Shown here: in pieces, positions 23,208 through 36,441 of the stretch | Layout of the letters: each line of letters starts with the position of its first letter | Numbering within the stretch: position 1 is the first letter of the stretch | NCBI GenBank assembly: GCA_964023205.1 | Contig: OZ026846.1 | Location: 35,980,194-36,044,193, forward strand | Direction: 5' to 3' | Length of the DNA: 64,000 bases | Origin: Lutraria lutraria | Taxonomy: Eukaryota > Mollusca > Bivalvia > Venerida > Mactridae | Position numbers and translations under genes: made by a program | The notes under the pieces: model-generated | What the model was told of the DNA's origin: nothing | Databases searched by the model: none | Seen by the model: only the letters and a program-made list of their open reading frames with translations

Positions 23208-26200
23208 ATGTATAATAATATTTATACTTGTACAGGGTTCACAATACAACAATTTACATACCAGAATGCATAAATGTGACCAAAAAATAGGCTTGAAATG
23301 TATATAACAAGTGACTGGGTAAATGTATAGTTCAATCGAGTTTTAGGTAAAATTTTGGGTAAATGTATTGTTCATTGAAGCTTTAGGTAAACATTTTGGG
23401 TACCGTAAATGTAGTCTGTGTATTATACGCATCAAAGAGTGAAAGCGTAAAAGGCCAGAGTACTCTAAATGATAGAGACATAGGCCTCTTTGAACTTAAC
23501 CACTTTGACAGGGTGTAATAATTTAAATGTAATTCTCATTGAAACAAACAGGTGAACTCCTTAATTCCCTTGTTCTTACTGTATAAGGTACAGATTAACA
23601 TTTTACCATCTTTTGTAATAAAAATTCAAAACAAATCTTTTGATTTTGTTGTATGAATGCAAAAAATAACATCATAACAACTAAGCTTAATAATAATGCA
23701 TAAAATAGTATAACTTGTTGTAAAACAGCTTACAAAACATATATTGAAAGGTATCAGGTAAAATAAGGCAATTCAGGATTCCATGTATTAAAAAAAAATA
23801 TATCATTAACAGGGCACGTCAAATTCTGAATAAATGTCACCGTTGAAAATATGTGCATACCTTGTTGTTGTTCATCATAATTTATTAAGGCCCTCCAAAA
23901 ATGCTCTATTATAAAACAATGATTGATTGTGCATTGAAATAAAAATAACAATGGCAGCCCTTTTTGACCATATATATGCAGATCTAGTCTAGTACAAACA
24001 TTTGAATTACATTCATTCAAAACATAGGAGAGACAGAGGTGTCCATAATACCATTGATTTCTTCAAACTGAGATCTAAGAAAAATTGTAAGTCTAGCTAC
24101 ATTTTGTTGATTATACTGAATATTCTGTAATAGAAGACCCCTATGCCAATGTTTCATAAAATTTTTACAACCCTATTTGACACTTCTTAATTGAATTATG
24201 GATATATTTAGATGTAATTTAATTATTGCTGATCGAGGCATTTGATTAATTTTTCTTCTTCATTTTTCTCAAAAAGAGACAATGGTGTTTATCAGTGTAG
24301 GGGTATTTATTGGGAGTTATTTGGTATTTTCAGCTTATTTCATACAATATAAATCTTCATTAATACAAATAGTAGGGAAAATGAAGCCATACTTGTATAT
24401 CTGACAAGGTTGGTTGATGGAAACCTGGAAATTAACGTAAATTCATATGATAAAATTATGATAAAAAGCAAAAATTAAATAATGATTGTATGATTATCTT
24501 TGTTTAAAAATCATAAACATTCTGTGGGTGAATTTTGATATATTTCAGTATTTTGTCATCAATGATAATTATACAATAAGTAATCTAGTCAAATTATTGA
24601 CTGATTTTTCTGAAAAGTAGATGGGAATTTTTCAAAATTGAAATATCTTTTTAAAAAAGTGATACAAATTTGTTTGTCAAAGGATAAGAAACTATAATCT
24701 AGAAATGCAATTTATAAAGAAAATGAAAATATTTTAAAATTAGAATTATTTTTTCTAACAAATGCAATGCAAATCCAATGGAAAAAATCATACTATTGAA
24801 TTTTGGCAGAGAAAAATGGCCAACACAAGAATGGAATGGTATTTTGGAATATTCATTTACAAAATAACAACATTTTCATTAACAAAACAAGTGTAGAAAA
24901 TAAACCAAATCACAACCATTCAATAACGTAAAAATTTCAACATATAATGAGTTAATTTCATTCAGACCAGAATGCCTGGTCTGGTAATTTAATTTAACAA
25001 AGCTTCTTTCAGTCCATTCTTACTTTGATTTAGGAAGGGAAACATTGAAAACAAATGTAAAAAACCCCAGTAAAACATACTGAATGAAAGAAATTATGTG
25101 TCTTTGAAGTCGACAAAAAGAGAATGCATTTGAATTGATCAAACTTGGTGCAGATAAAAAATTCACTGTTGGATCCAACATTACGAAATACTCGGACGTG
25201 ACATGAATTATTTGGATAATGAGAAATTCAAAAAGATTTTTGAAGATTTAACAGAAAACACATTTGCAGCCAACCAAATTTGCTGACACTAAAATTTGAC
25301 AATTAATGATAGTAGAGCAGTGGGTTTAATACATTAAATATAACTAGAAACATATATCTGACAAGAGAAGAATCATTAAAAGACATTAAATAGAAATATG
25401 CATATATAATGATTTTATTATAATGACACAAGATGAAGCAAAATCACAATTACATAATGGTTTTTAAATTGAAACATCAGCATAAAAATGGAGTTTTTTT
25501 AAAAAAACATCACCAACAGAGAAACTTCACAACAGAAATGTAATATAAACATTGACAAAAACAAGATGTATTAATGGGTGGGGTGACGAAATATTAAAAT
25601 ATGCTGCCCTCATAATTATATAGGCACAATTTCTTTGGACATTCTTAATCTTCACATTTCAGATAGCTTGTGATATGTAGGCCTTTTTTTCATTATTTTG
25701 TCTTTAAATGTACAAACACATAATTTATTAAATGTTTAAGCACCAGTTAAATATTTAAATTTTTTTAACAATTTGCAAAAAAAATGTATCATTATGAAAT
25801 AATTCACTTTGTTTCTTAATCTCAATTATTTTCAAAAAAGTTTGCATAATAAAAGAAGTCTTAGGCGCTTATTTTTTTACATAAAAACAAACTTTTTTCT
25901 TCAACTTATGAGCAAATTTTGAAAACATTTGAAATTGTTACACCAATAAAATGTACTTCAATAATTTTCAGTTGCTCAATTTATGAGAAAAAGATGGCCA
26001 TGAGTCAGCCAATTAGCATCAAGCACACAAGTTAAGTTATTTTTTATTAACATGACAGACATTGATTAAAATCCTCGTCTATGATGTCATTTAAAAAAAA
26101 AAATTTGCGTCACCAAAACACTATCACTTACAATTAAATAACATTCATTAAATACATTTCATTCATTAATTTGACTAAACTATCAGCAGTAAAATTAAAT

Positions 26201-27270
26201 TTGTTGTTTTGATTTCTAATATAAAATATCAAACTATGAAAACTTAGACCCTTTGAATCCCCGTGACCTCTAATCCTCTGCATGAAAATACTTCAAATAA
26301 CTACCGGTAAGACCAATATTTCGCCACATAAGAACCTTTGAATCCATGTTTCCACAAATTCTTTACATATTATTTAGATTTGTAAAATCAAAATCTTTAA
26401 GAAAATTAGTCAAATATTCAGCAGCCTAGCTTTTATGGTCAAATGAACCTAAAATTTTGAGCTATTACAATGGGGTTTTAATATTATTCACTATACATGC
26501 ATAGATTAACAATAGACAAGGGCAGGTAATCCAGATGTGTTCTCATGTAAACAGACATTAGATCCCAATAAGACTGATTCAATATGTAAGAATTTAAAAA
26601 CATTGTTTTTAAGACAGTGGATTTGTTAAAAGGAATTCATTAATCATTGTAAAATGCTAAATAATTAATCTTAAGTATAAAAGTACATATTGAAAGAAAT
26701 ATTGCTAAGCTTTGAAAGTAAAAAAATATCCTTACAAATTATGGCACTTGAAAAAGGGACAAATTTTGCGGCACAGATATTTTTTTTATAGTTTTTGACA
26801 CTAGGGATTTCAAGGGTCAGTTTTTCTATAAAAAACACATATCACATCACTGTTTATCCTACAAAATGCTGACAAACTATTATCAACTTTTCAATGCTAT
26901 TATGTATTATTTTGCCCTATGACAGTTACATGCTAAAGAAAACTATTTCATAAATAATGAAACAATACTAACTTTAGTTATGTCTTTAAACAGTAAAATC
27001 AAAATAATCACTATTTCCTTACCATTTATCTATGATATTTAAATACCAATATTTTACATTAAAAAAATGATCTTGTATTTATGATAAAATTAATTTCTGG
27101 TCATCCCATTTAATAAGACAATTACGAAGGTTGCAATAGACATTTTATTTTAAAAGTTCAAAGATTTTAATTATCTGTTTCTGTGAGTATTTTAGAACTT
27201 GACAACTGGTGTGGCAGCTTTTAAAAACCCTTAAATTGTAGTTGAATTCTGAAAACAGGACAATATGCAT

Positions 27271-27438
27271 ACAGTCAAATCTGTGAACAATACCACCGTT
27301 GGGAAAGAAAAGATGGGACATTTATTTATAGGTTGGAAGTGATTTTGTTCTTAATAGTCAATGAGTTTTTAAAAGAATGGCCTTTAACCACAGTGTGACC
27401 TTTATTTGGAGGTGGCCCCAAACACCGGTTTGACTATA
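27271..27438 (+). mobile_element. MITE-like element, family D, copy 2
   Basis: Starts ACAGTCAAATCTGTGAACAA and ends GGTTTGACTATA, so AGTCAAA and TTTGACT form opposing ends. Inside are repeated GGCCTTTA and GACCTTTATTTGGAGGTGG motifs. It is the most complete of the three copies and almost the only mobile element between 20.1 and 32.4 kb. Confidence 0.7.
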
Positions 27439-28980
27439 TTTGATATATTATGGCTATTAAGATAATCCAGTAATATTTTAGAACTACATGTAGCTTTAAT
27501 CAGTTTCTTAAGATACGTATGGAGAAGAACTCAGAGGGCTTTAGTCAGGTTAGGAATTAAGTTTGACAACATTTCTGACATTAATTCAATCAATAAAAAG
27601 ATTTTTTACTGCAAAATAAACTTGCAAAAAATCTTGAAGAAAAAAACACATTTTGGCTTTCAAAAATAATAGTAAAATTATGAGACAAAAATTTAAAATA
27701 TGTACATAATATACAATGAATTAATTAGACATGAAATATATTACAGAAACACATTAACAGCACTAATGAAAATTACAACAAACAAACAATTATCTACTTT
27801 ATGTCCTCTCTATAAGATTATTAAGGATTATTTTTCACAACAAAACACTAAGATGGGTTTAATGAACTATGAGACGTAAGGTTAACACACTTAAAATGTA
27901 TGTTTCATTTAAAAGAAAACCAAACAAGTGTCTTTGGTACATGTCCTTTTAACAACTTGTGTGCTTTCAAAAAAGCACCAGTTGATATTTTGTGTATGTA
28001 TTATCAATGATCAGATCAAAGTACAGATTTTCTAGTATATAAATGGTAGCACTGTAAGTAATATGTTCACCAAAACGGCTGCCACGTAAAAGGCACCTTT
28101 GCATAAATATAAGAGCATCTATGACAAATCGTGTGATATTTCAAACCACAGTAACTCATCTGCTAAATCACGGCAGACGGACTGTTGTCACAACATTGAT
28201 TTGTTTTTTGTTTTTTTAATGAAGTTTTCAATCCTTTCACTGTATCTGCTGCCCTTAGTAATATAACGAACTTCTTGACTATAAGAAGAAATGCACTAGG
28301 AATCCAAAGCACGATTATGGTAATGGACTGTCCCACTCTGGAATGTAATGTTCCCTTTAACACATATTGGAATGTCCCATTTCTTCCACGGAATGTACCA
28401 TTTCAGCACTATGAAGGGTGCATCAACCGCTTCACAACATTAGAGTCTAGTTGATATCCCCAAGAACGATATACAAATATGAACTATACTCAAAATCTGT
28501 AATTTGTTCCAATTGTTTTGCAAGAATTGATGTGAAAATGAAGGTCTGAGACCCAAAGTCATGAAATTAACAAAACACTTTGTCTAACAGTCTTACTGAA
28601 GACAAGTAAAATATATTCTTAAATCACACAAAAATAGTCAAATGTAAACAACCTTAAAAATGGATTGTTCAGTTCTATTCAAATACACAATACAATAGTG
28701 AATACTTTCATCTAACATGACTAGGAATTCATCCTTTGCAAAGAAGTAACTTCTATCCCACAAACATATGGCTGTTTTCACAGTATAACAAACACTTTGT
28801 CAATCATCATGGCAGGATTTTCACTTAATAAATAGTGATCTTTAAAAAATAAGTGATTAATGGACTTGTAAAAATTATGTGCAGAAATATGGCAGGCAGG
28901 AATTACTAAATCCATACAATACACAATAATGCAGTAGCACTATCTCAGCCAAGCTGGGTAGCTATTAATACATATGCAAT

Positions 28981-29031
28981 ATGCAAATTAGAAATAAATT
29001 ATGCAAATGAGAAAATATGCTGTATGCAAAT
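28981..29031. promoter_or_regulatory. Cluster of three perfect POU octamers
   Basis: ATGCAAAT occurs at 28981-28988, 29001-29008 and 29024-29031, all in the same orientation and 20 and 23 bp apart, in AT-rich DNA 0.6 kb below the zinc-finger stop. The octamer is the classic POU/Oct-protein site. Whether it acts as an enhancer or is chance in AT-rich UTR is not known. The first copy follows the related text CATATGCAAT. Confidence 0.4.
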
Positions 29032-29620
29032 GAGCTGATGTGAAAAATGCCAAAGCGAAAAAATAAAATTCAAAATAAAGTGAACCGATTTGTCTTTTTG
29101 ATATGTCAATGTAGTGTATGGAATATGTTTAAAAATGAGACATGAATTATTGCACCATTAACTATGTGTAACAAGCTACATGTGACAAAATGTGGTCAAA
29201 GCTGGTCCTCAGATCCTTTCAAAATAATTTCGCACTATCCTATTACTATGAAGCATAGATCTGTGCTTATCATGTTTGTAACACTCTTTTTCATTGGTCA
29301 TAAATATAGTGCATTCAAATGCATAGCTGACAATAAGCATGTTTGATTGTCGATGATAATGAACAAGTAATATAAGACTATATTTTGTCACATGTAGCTC
29401 CCTTACAGATTTTTTTCCATTAACATAATATTTTTTTTCATATAACAACAGTTTATATTGACAAACAAGAATGGAAAATACATTACTGCTGCCACAAAAT
29501 TGCTGCTGCATTAGAGAAACATACACACAAAACAAATGATCAACTTAATACAATCATGATCCTTAAAATTCCATCTCATCAGTGAAGCTTGAATTCAGCT
29601 CTCATTTTCCATTAAATACT

Positions 29621-32392
29621 TTACTCATCTGAGCCCTCTTCATGAATATTACTTTCTATAACATCTCTAAGGAGATCGTCCACTGAATCTCCCTCGGCAT
29701 TGATTCCCTTCTCCTCGAAGTTGAGATTTGGAACTAGAATGCTTAACATGCGAACCACATTCATCCTTAACATCTTCAGCTTCAGCAAATGTAGACAATT
29801 TGGACATTTGGTGCCATCTTCAGAACATTTAATGTTTTTATCAGTCACTGCGAGATCCAGAGCCTCATCACTACATTTCTTCCTCAGATCAATAGCACCA
29901 GTGTTATCTTGATGTCTGTTTTCATGAATTTCTTGTAAAGGATTGTGATTTTTATTATATTGCTGCTGCTGCTGTTGATGCTGCTGTTGCTGCTGCTGAT
30001 GGTGACTTCCCCCATTCATTTGAATGGGTTGGTCAGGATGCTGCTGCCTAGGTTGCTGCAAGTTCAGCCCATTACTGAACTGTGGGGAAATCGGACCATG
30101 TCCATTTATGTGGAAAGGTGGACTAGGTTTTCCATGGAATGGTTTTCCATGAAGTGAAAAATTCATCAATCCAAGTTTGGCCAGTTCCATTGATTTCTGA
30201 GCCATATCCATTCCTTCAGGAAGCATGTGTGGGAATGGCGGGAAAGGTGGTCTATGAAGTGGAGACATCTGATTAGTCTGGTTGCTAGGAGACATCTGCT
30301 GCTGCTGTGATGATGGATAGTTTGGTGAAAGAACTGGAGAGTGTGGTACAGATGGAGGCTGGCTATTCTGCATACGAGATGGTGGGGAATGTTTGAGCTG
30401 CTGCGATTGTTGCTGCTGCTGTGGTGAAGTTTGTGGTGGAAGATGAAGGCCATTTGGATTACCAGCAAAATGTGGTTGAATCATTGGCGATGCAGGCATT
30501 TTAAACACAGGAGATTCACCAGGAATCGGTTGTGTTGCCAGGTAACCCAAGCCTCTGGGTGATCGAGTGCGCTTTTCCTTAATATAGTAAGACATGATTC
30601 CATCATGTTTGTTGATGATATGTGACTTCAAACTGTGACTTTGGCTGTATTGAACTCCACATGCACCGCATATATATGGTCGCTCACCTGAGAAAAAAAC
30701 AAAACAAAGGGAGGTAAGTACAAGATAGTGTTTTTTTTGGTGCAGGAGTTGCCTCCCTTCCATCAATTTGAATATGTGAAGTGAAGCACAAATCTTACAT
30801 AAAACTTTCTCTTTCTTAGCATTCTAAAATTTAATGTACTAGTTATTAATATATATATTTTGTTTAGTTCAAAGAAAATTCCAATTTTAAGACTTACCTG
30901 TATGAATTCGAAGATGTACATACAAGTTGCTTTGATGTTTCGTAGTATACGGACAGTGTGTACATTTAAAGTACATGTCACCTCCAGTCTCCCCAGACTT
31001 TTTCCTTTGTGGGCTTTTACCATGGTGTGTGTTCTCAATGTGGTTTTCTAGATTCTTTTGGCGTCGAAACGTGCGCTCGCAATACTGGCATTTGAGATAG
31101 TCTTTCTCTAATTCTGGTGAGCTGTATTTGTTCTCAAATGGATTCATGAATTTGGAAAATGGAAGCTCTGCAGGATTTGTTTGGAATGGGAACATCGGAA
31201 AACTGTTGAAAATACCATTGCCATGAAGCCAGGTGTTTCCAGAATGAGGTGGTGTCACATGACCAGCCTGTTTGATAACAGATTCAACTTTATGCTCAGA
31301 CATACCAAGTTTGGAACTGACAGGCAGAGGAATGCCGTTTTCATCAACTTTGTCATTAAGTCCTTTATTCTCTTTATCCAGTTCATCTTGTCTCAATTTT
31401 TCAATAACATTGTTATTTTCATTCAGTTCACGGTCAATTTTATCTGAACCATCTCTATCAAATTCATTTTTATTGTCACCATTTTCAAAGACTTTTCCAT
31501 CTTTGAATACATCAGTCTGATTGGCTAGAATAGGCATTCTTACAGCAGACATGTCTCCATCAACTTCATCCATACCGTCTGGCATATGCATACCTTCTTC
31601 ATTTGATTCTTCATCATTCTCACTATCTTCACTGTAATAATCAGTCTCCACTTCCTTCATTCTACGAACAATGTCTTCAAGATTTGGTTTGCGTCTTCTT
31701 CTCTCTCCACTAACACTGACGCTGGGACTACCAGTGCTAGCAGCATCAAAGTCTGTATCAGACATTGTCTTCGGACTAAGTGTTGGTGGACTTTTATCAA
31801 TTCCCACTTTGAAGGCTGCTTCCAACAACGATTCAGCATTTTTCAATGGCACAGACTCGGACAGTCTTCTTCGCTTCTCACCAGTGTGTATTTTGTCAAG
31901 AGAATCCTGTTCATTGATGTAATCTTTTGTAATGTGTTGAGAATACTGAAGTCCATTCATGTCCATACCATTTTTGTCTCTTGTTTCATTCATGTAATTC
32001 TTATCAAAAACATATTCAATGTCAGTTTTGGTAGAGTGCTCATCTTCTGAAGTCATGAGTCTTAGTTTCTTTGACATTGGTTCCTCCGTAGGTGTCACAG
32101 CACCCTCTGGTGGAAGTGATAGGTTCTGGGTACCAGCTTTTTCAATATTGAGCTTATTCAAGTCTGATTTATTCACATTATCCGGGTGAGGATCCGGCGT
32201 CATAGGACGAAAGTTGAGCGACTGAGATTCCACAACCATGTTGCCGGTATAGCTGTTACTTCGTGAAAAAGAATATATAGGATTGTTTGAACGTTCAGTA
32301 ATCGGGGACGTCAGTGTAAGCGCCCCAGATGATGAGTTTCGAGGTAGGGTAGGTGCAGTTCTAAAACATGACGGGGTGTGAATATCCATCAT
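29621..32392 (-). CDS. C2H2 zinc-finger transcription factor, two coding exons, 853 aa
   Basis: Seen: exon 32392-30898 joins exon 30687-29621 through a GTAAGT donor and a TTTTTTTCTCAG acceptor, completing an HTGERP linker across the junction. An in-frame TAA lies just upstream of the first ATG, which supports this start. The order is: a Ser/Thr-rich N-terminus; a basic patch GERRRRKPNLEDIVRRMKEV followed by acidic residues; finger 1 (C435, C438, H451, H456); finger 2 (C477, C480, H493, H497); finger 3 (C505, C508, H521, H526). Then come a Pro/Gln/His-rich region, polyglutamine at about 727-742, AIDLR and ALDLA motifs, and a C-terminal CPNC followed by a Leu/Met-rich helix. The linked fingers indicate a nuclear DNA-binding regulator. 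I cannot name the orthologue. The ALDLA motif resembles CtBP-binding sequences, which would suggest repression (inference). Confidence 0.92.
29951..29998 (-). repeat. CAG/CAA polyglutamine tract in the zinc-finger gene
   Basis: Imperfect CAG-type codons on the minus strand encode two runs of six to seven glutamines separated by histidine (around residues 727-742). Smaller Gln runs lie near 30300 and 30410. Interruptions by CAT and CAA suggest a fairly stable tract. Open frames on the plus strand here are only Leu-rich by-products. Confidence 0.85.
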
Positions 32393-32406
32393 CTTGAACA
32401 CAGCAT
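32389..32406 (-). promoter_or_regulatory. Upstream ORF overlapping the zinc-finger start codon
   Basis: In the 5' leader, an ATG at 32406 opens a five-codon frame (M-L-C-S-R) whose TGA overlaps the main ATG at 32392 (AGATGATG). Such overlapping short uORFs can lower translation of the main frame or feed termination-reinitiation. The effect here is inferred. Confidence 0.5.
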
Positions 32407-32444
32407 TGTGGGTGGGAAATGATTAATGATGAGACTCGAAAAAC
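32393..32444 (-). other. 5' UTR portion of the first coding exon, with splice acceptor
   Basis: A TATTTATATTTTCAG acceptor ends at 32445 on the minus strand, so the leader is spliced and at least one noncoding exon lies upstream, at higher coordinates. An in-frame TAA inside this segment rules out coding continuation from further 5'. Confidence 0.6.
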
Positions 32445-32549
32445 CTGAAAATATAAATACAATTATTTCATTATTTTGAAACATAATAACATGAAGATTT
32501 CCAAATCTAGATGTTTCAATGAAACAGATAACAAAGTACCATGTTAGTA

Positions 32550-32701
32550 GCAACCTCAAAAAATAAAGGCCACCCTGTGAATATAAAAAAAGACCATTCT
32601 TTCAAAAATCAATATTATTCATGACAAAATAAAGGCCATCTGTCAATAAAGGCCAAAATATATCTTCCCAAAGGATGGCCTTTGTACACCTGTTTGACTC
32701 T
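32550..32701 (-). mobile_element. MITE-like element, family D, copy 3
   Basis: Inverted relative to the copies at 8066 and 27271. It contains AATAAAGGCCACCCTGTGAA and TCAATAAAGGCCAAAAT and ends TGTTTGACTCTA. It lies in the first upstream intron of the zinc-finger gene, 0.1 kb from the acceptor. Confidence 0.6.
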
Positions 32702-35036
32702 ACTTCAATGAAACATATAACACAGTGTGTCAACAAACATACTGATGAGGTCAATTGGGCTCCATATCAAACAGACTGACACACGTACATATCCATTCGA
32801 AAGTACAATGTTTAACCCAATCGTATCCAAAATAAACCACCAATTAAAAAAAAAATCTCTGGCAAAAATCTTCAAAAAGCTTTTAAAAATATTCTGTAAA
32901 GAAAATGCAACAAACAAAAAAAGAAAAGTTATGTGGCTGCTTCTTGATGCAAATACTCTCCAAAGTCAAATATTTATCTCCACAATACCATCATACTTGT
33001 CATAACTCAACACTTGAAAAATGATCTCTCTCTTGGTAATCGTAAATCTAACATGATTTTCATGCACGGAATTAAACACAAATTGTTCATCGATAATGAT
33101 TTTCCACACACTAATTACCACACAATAGCATTTTACTGCTTCCGCAGAAAATATGACTTTCAGATGTGAAACATAACATTAAATCAATGTACCACAAGAT
33201 TATTCCTACATTTACAGCGTATCAACTGTGAAGAAATTCTTAAATATACATTCATTCAAAAAATATATTCCATGTTCCTGCATGAAGTACGGGAATACTC
33301 TACCGGCAAGTGTTCACAGTATCAGCATTTGAATATTTTTTTTTCATTTATGTGCTACCAGTATCCTCTCTAAGAGAAAATAATACAATCCAGAATCTTA
33401 AAATAACCCATGAATCCAAGCTATACTAAATTAGCAAATGGACGAAAAATTTCAAATCTCCTTTTCAAAGATAACTACTTTAAAACAAACTTTCTGCCTC
33501 TTGCGATATTACAAAAACACCGTCACTCTTCTGATAGGCTTAAAAGATAATTTTCCATTCTGATAGTAATGAAACTCACATTGCATGAAATCCTCATTCC
33601 CCGTATCTGCACCTCACTGTCAATTTGTGACATGAAAACTGCACATTCTTGCAAATTTACAAATGCCTTTACCAGGATTAGATAAAATCAATGGATTTTT
33701 TTCCCGAAATCAACCAACGACCAATAACTGTATCTGTTCCTTGAAGAAATCTGCTTCTCTCTGCAGCCATGTCAGGACAATGCATTTCTAACTCATAAAT
33801 CTCCGATACAAACAGAACTTGACAAGACATCATCTACATTAGAGCCATGTTTCCGAACATTAGCGTGCATGCATTTTTCATATATTCATCTATAGGAGAA
33901 GTATGCAGCATTCATAAGACTTCTGATTACATTCAATACGACCATTAGCTGGAGAAACAAGACCATTCGATTTCATGACATTATGCACTCAAAAACATGA
34001 TCTATTGTTTTAAAGCATCAAATATTGGATGAAAAACTTACCCATTCTCAGCATTATGTAACATATTGTCTTAATTCTAGTTTGTACAAAAGTTCAGGGT
34101 TGTCACAAAAGTTCTTAAACATTATTTTGGTTATAAAAGCAGCCTTGAAATGCTGGAGTTGACTATATTAATATACAGCAGTAACAACTGAATACAAATA
34201 CTCTATTGTAATAAAATCAAACCATCATACAAAAACAACAAACATTTCAAGCCAGGTAGACCTTTTTTCAAACTTTTTAGCCATATTTAGGGGATATGTT
34301 TACTTACTTTATCATCTTTATAAAAATGTTTCAGTTCAAAACCACCAGAAACATTTTCAAAGAAGGGAAATAACCTTTTACCTAACACTGTACATATACA
34401 GCTATTGTAGTTATGCTTCATGTAATACCCATACAACCATTACCAACTCATAAACTTGGTTATTATTGTTATTAACAAGCATGCAGAGATATTTACTTCC
34501 ACATTCCCCTCCACTGTCATTTTAAATAATCAGGAAATGTTCTTTTGAGTTTAAATACAAATTATCATGTACATACACTACCACAAAATAACCACTGGGT
34601 TTTGAATAAGATGTCAACTTGTCATTCACTAATAGGCATATTACATTATGAAAATAGGAATACAAGATTTTCAATATAAGTAACGAGCCAAAGAACTCAA
34701 CTAGTAAATGGAGGATGGTCTCTAATCAAGCTTACACAATGACAAGTGCACTATTCTGAATGCACGAATGTCTCGTACTTAAGGATGTTTCGCATGTATG
34801 ACAAAAAAAGTAAAAACCACATTAAATAACTCAAACATGCAAAGTTCCATCCATTTATTCTAATGTGTTAATTTTCTTTATCTCATATACAACAACATGA
34901 GCTAGTTGTCAATAATCTGTCAGAAAGAATTCATGAGCTGAGAAACGAAAGAACCAACCAAAGATCTGTTTCAAATCTCTCGACTATCTCTTTGTCGAAA
35001 TAGCATAACGTCAGTGTGTTACCAAATGCTGAAACA

Positions 35037-35345
35037 TTACGACTCTCCATCGAGACATAAACCTTCTCCTCCCTGCACAATTCCCCATAAACATACATCT
35101 ATCAATAGAGTAAAAACTGCACATGCATCTTGAGCACTACATAAATTACGCGCAAATGCGAAAGCTTCAATCAATAATTCTTTAAGAAAACCCTCGCCTC
35201 CGAACCAAGAATTAAGAATGAAGGAGTTTTTTCGCAATTTCAGCTTTGAAAACGAACGGAATTCCCATTGGCTTAATACCATTTGTATGATTGACGGGCT
35301 TCCTTCAACTGCATACGGTAAAACAATAAGCGTTAATATCTTCAT
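35037..35345 (-). promoter_or_regulatory. CpG-enriched block, candidate promoter or first exon
   Basis: About twelve CpGs in 300 bp, against very few in the flanks, with a CCATTGG (inverted CCAAT box) near 35265. The minus strand keeps a 102-codon open frame beginning MKILTLIVLPYAVEG, which may be fortuitous. About 2.6 kb upstream of the zinc-finger acceptor, it could be an alternative first exon, a promoter or a conserved enhancer. I cannot tell which. Confidence 0.25.
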
Positions 35346-36441
35346 AAGTTTCAGCCAGATACTAGTTAGAACAACCAGTTATTGAACAGAAAAAAACTTG
35401 TTGTAAAATTTGATGTTTTATATCATTACAGAGTACATTGCAGAGTTAAATATATGTGCATGGTTCTGTGCAAACATCAGTTTTTATGTAAATTTATTTA
35501 CATCTAAAGTTAAATTACTGGTTAAAAAAATTAAAGTTCAATTAACTGAGCCAATTAAGTGAAAATATAACCCTATAATGACTTAAACTAAATGATTTAC
35601 TGTGCCAGAAGCAAGATGCACAAAAATATATATCTTTCAGGCATTGCATTAAAGTAATTGTGAGAAAAGGTTTGAAGATTTTTGTTTCGAAATTTCTAAA
35701 TATCTTGTATTGTGTTTGATCTTCATCAATAGTTCTTTGTTCTAAATCTTTGGAAAAATAAGGCTTAAATACTGATGCTTTTCACTTTAAAACCATCAAC
35801 AAACTTTATAACTTCTCTTAAAAATGAAATTAAGAAAAAAGAAGTTCTAAACATGACATTTGAATTACCTCCCTTGGACCACGAAATTCAAATAATCCCA
35901 AAATGTAACAACTATTTTAAACAAATTTTTTCAACACAATAAAGATAAAAGTCACAAATAAAATTTATCTTAATAATGAATTTTATTTTCAGATAATGAG
36001 CAGCAAAATTCACCTGGTATTTTATCCATATTTGTACAAATCCAATTTAACACAAAGCACTCGCAATAAATATGAGCTATATATTAATCACTTATTTTAA
36101 ATGTAGTCATAATCATCACCAATAATTTCCATTTATCATCCGACCACTATTTCATACTATGCCACACTAATGAGAACAAAAGAAATGTACCGTTACTCTA
36201 TACTGAGATTAGAAAAATTATCCTATCGGAAACCCCATACATAAAATAAGCTGACAGATGGTCCCCTATAAACCGTGACAGACTTGGTAAGAGGGTTTAA
36301 CTGAATTGTATTGTATATTAATTTGACGAGGCAAAGCACTCAATATACAGAATTATAGAAAACTTCAGGGCCTCTAATACAGCAGATTGCTAGCTCTTTA
36401 AGTCACAATATTTAGCAGCATATCAAATTGCTTCCATACGA

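Larger units (their letters stand above)
20104..29620 (-). other. AT-rich tract below the zinc-finger stop, possible long 3' UTR
   Basis: About 9.5 kb with no supported coding exon. The plus strand is visibly richer in A than T over long stretches, so a minus-strand transcript would be U-rich, as 3' UTRs often are. SINEs are absent, and one family-D MITE lies at 27271-27438. I infer a long 3' UTR, or UTR plus flanking DNA, for the zinc-finger gene. Part of it could be plain intergenic sequence. Confidence 0.35.

Noticed and set aside
29945..30468. Leu-rich plus-strand ORF and Ser/His-rich minus-strand ORF over the polyglutamine region
   Set aside because: Both are other-frame readings of the CAG-rich coding exon of the zinc-finger gene.
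31181..31922. Plus-strand ORFs over the large zinc-finger exon
   Set aside because: They are antisense shadows of a 1.5-kb coding exon with clear domains.
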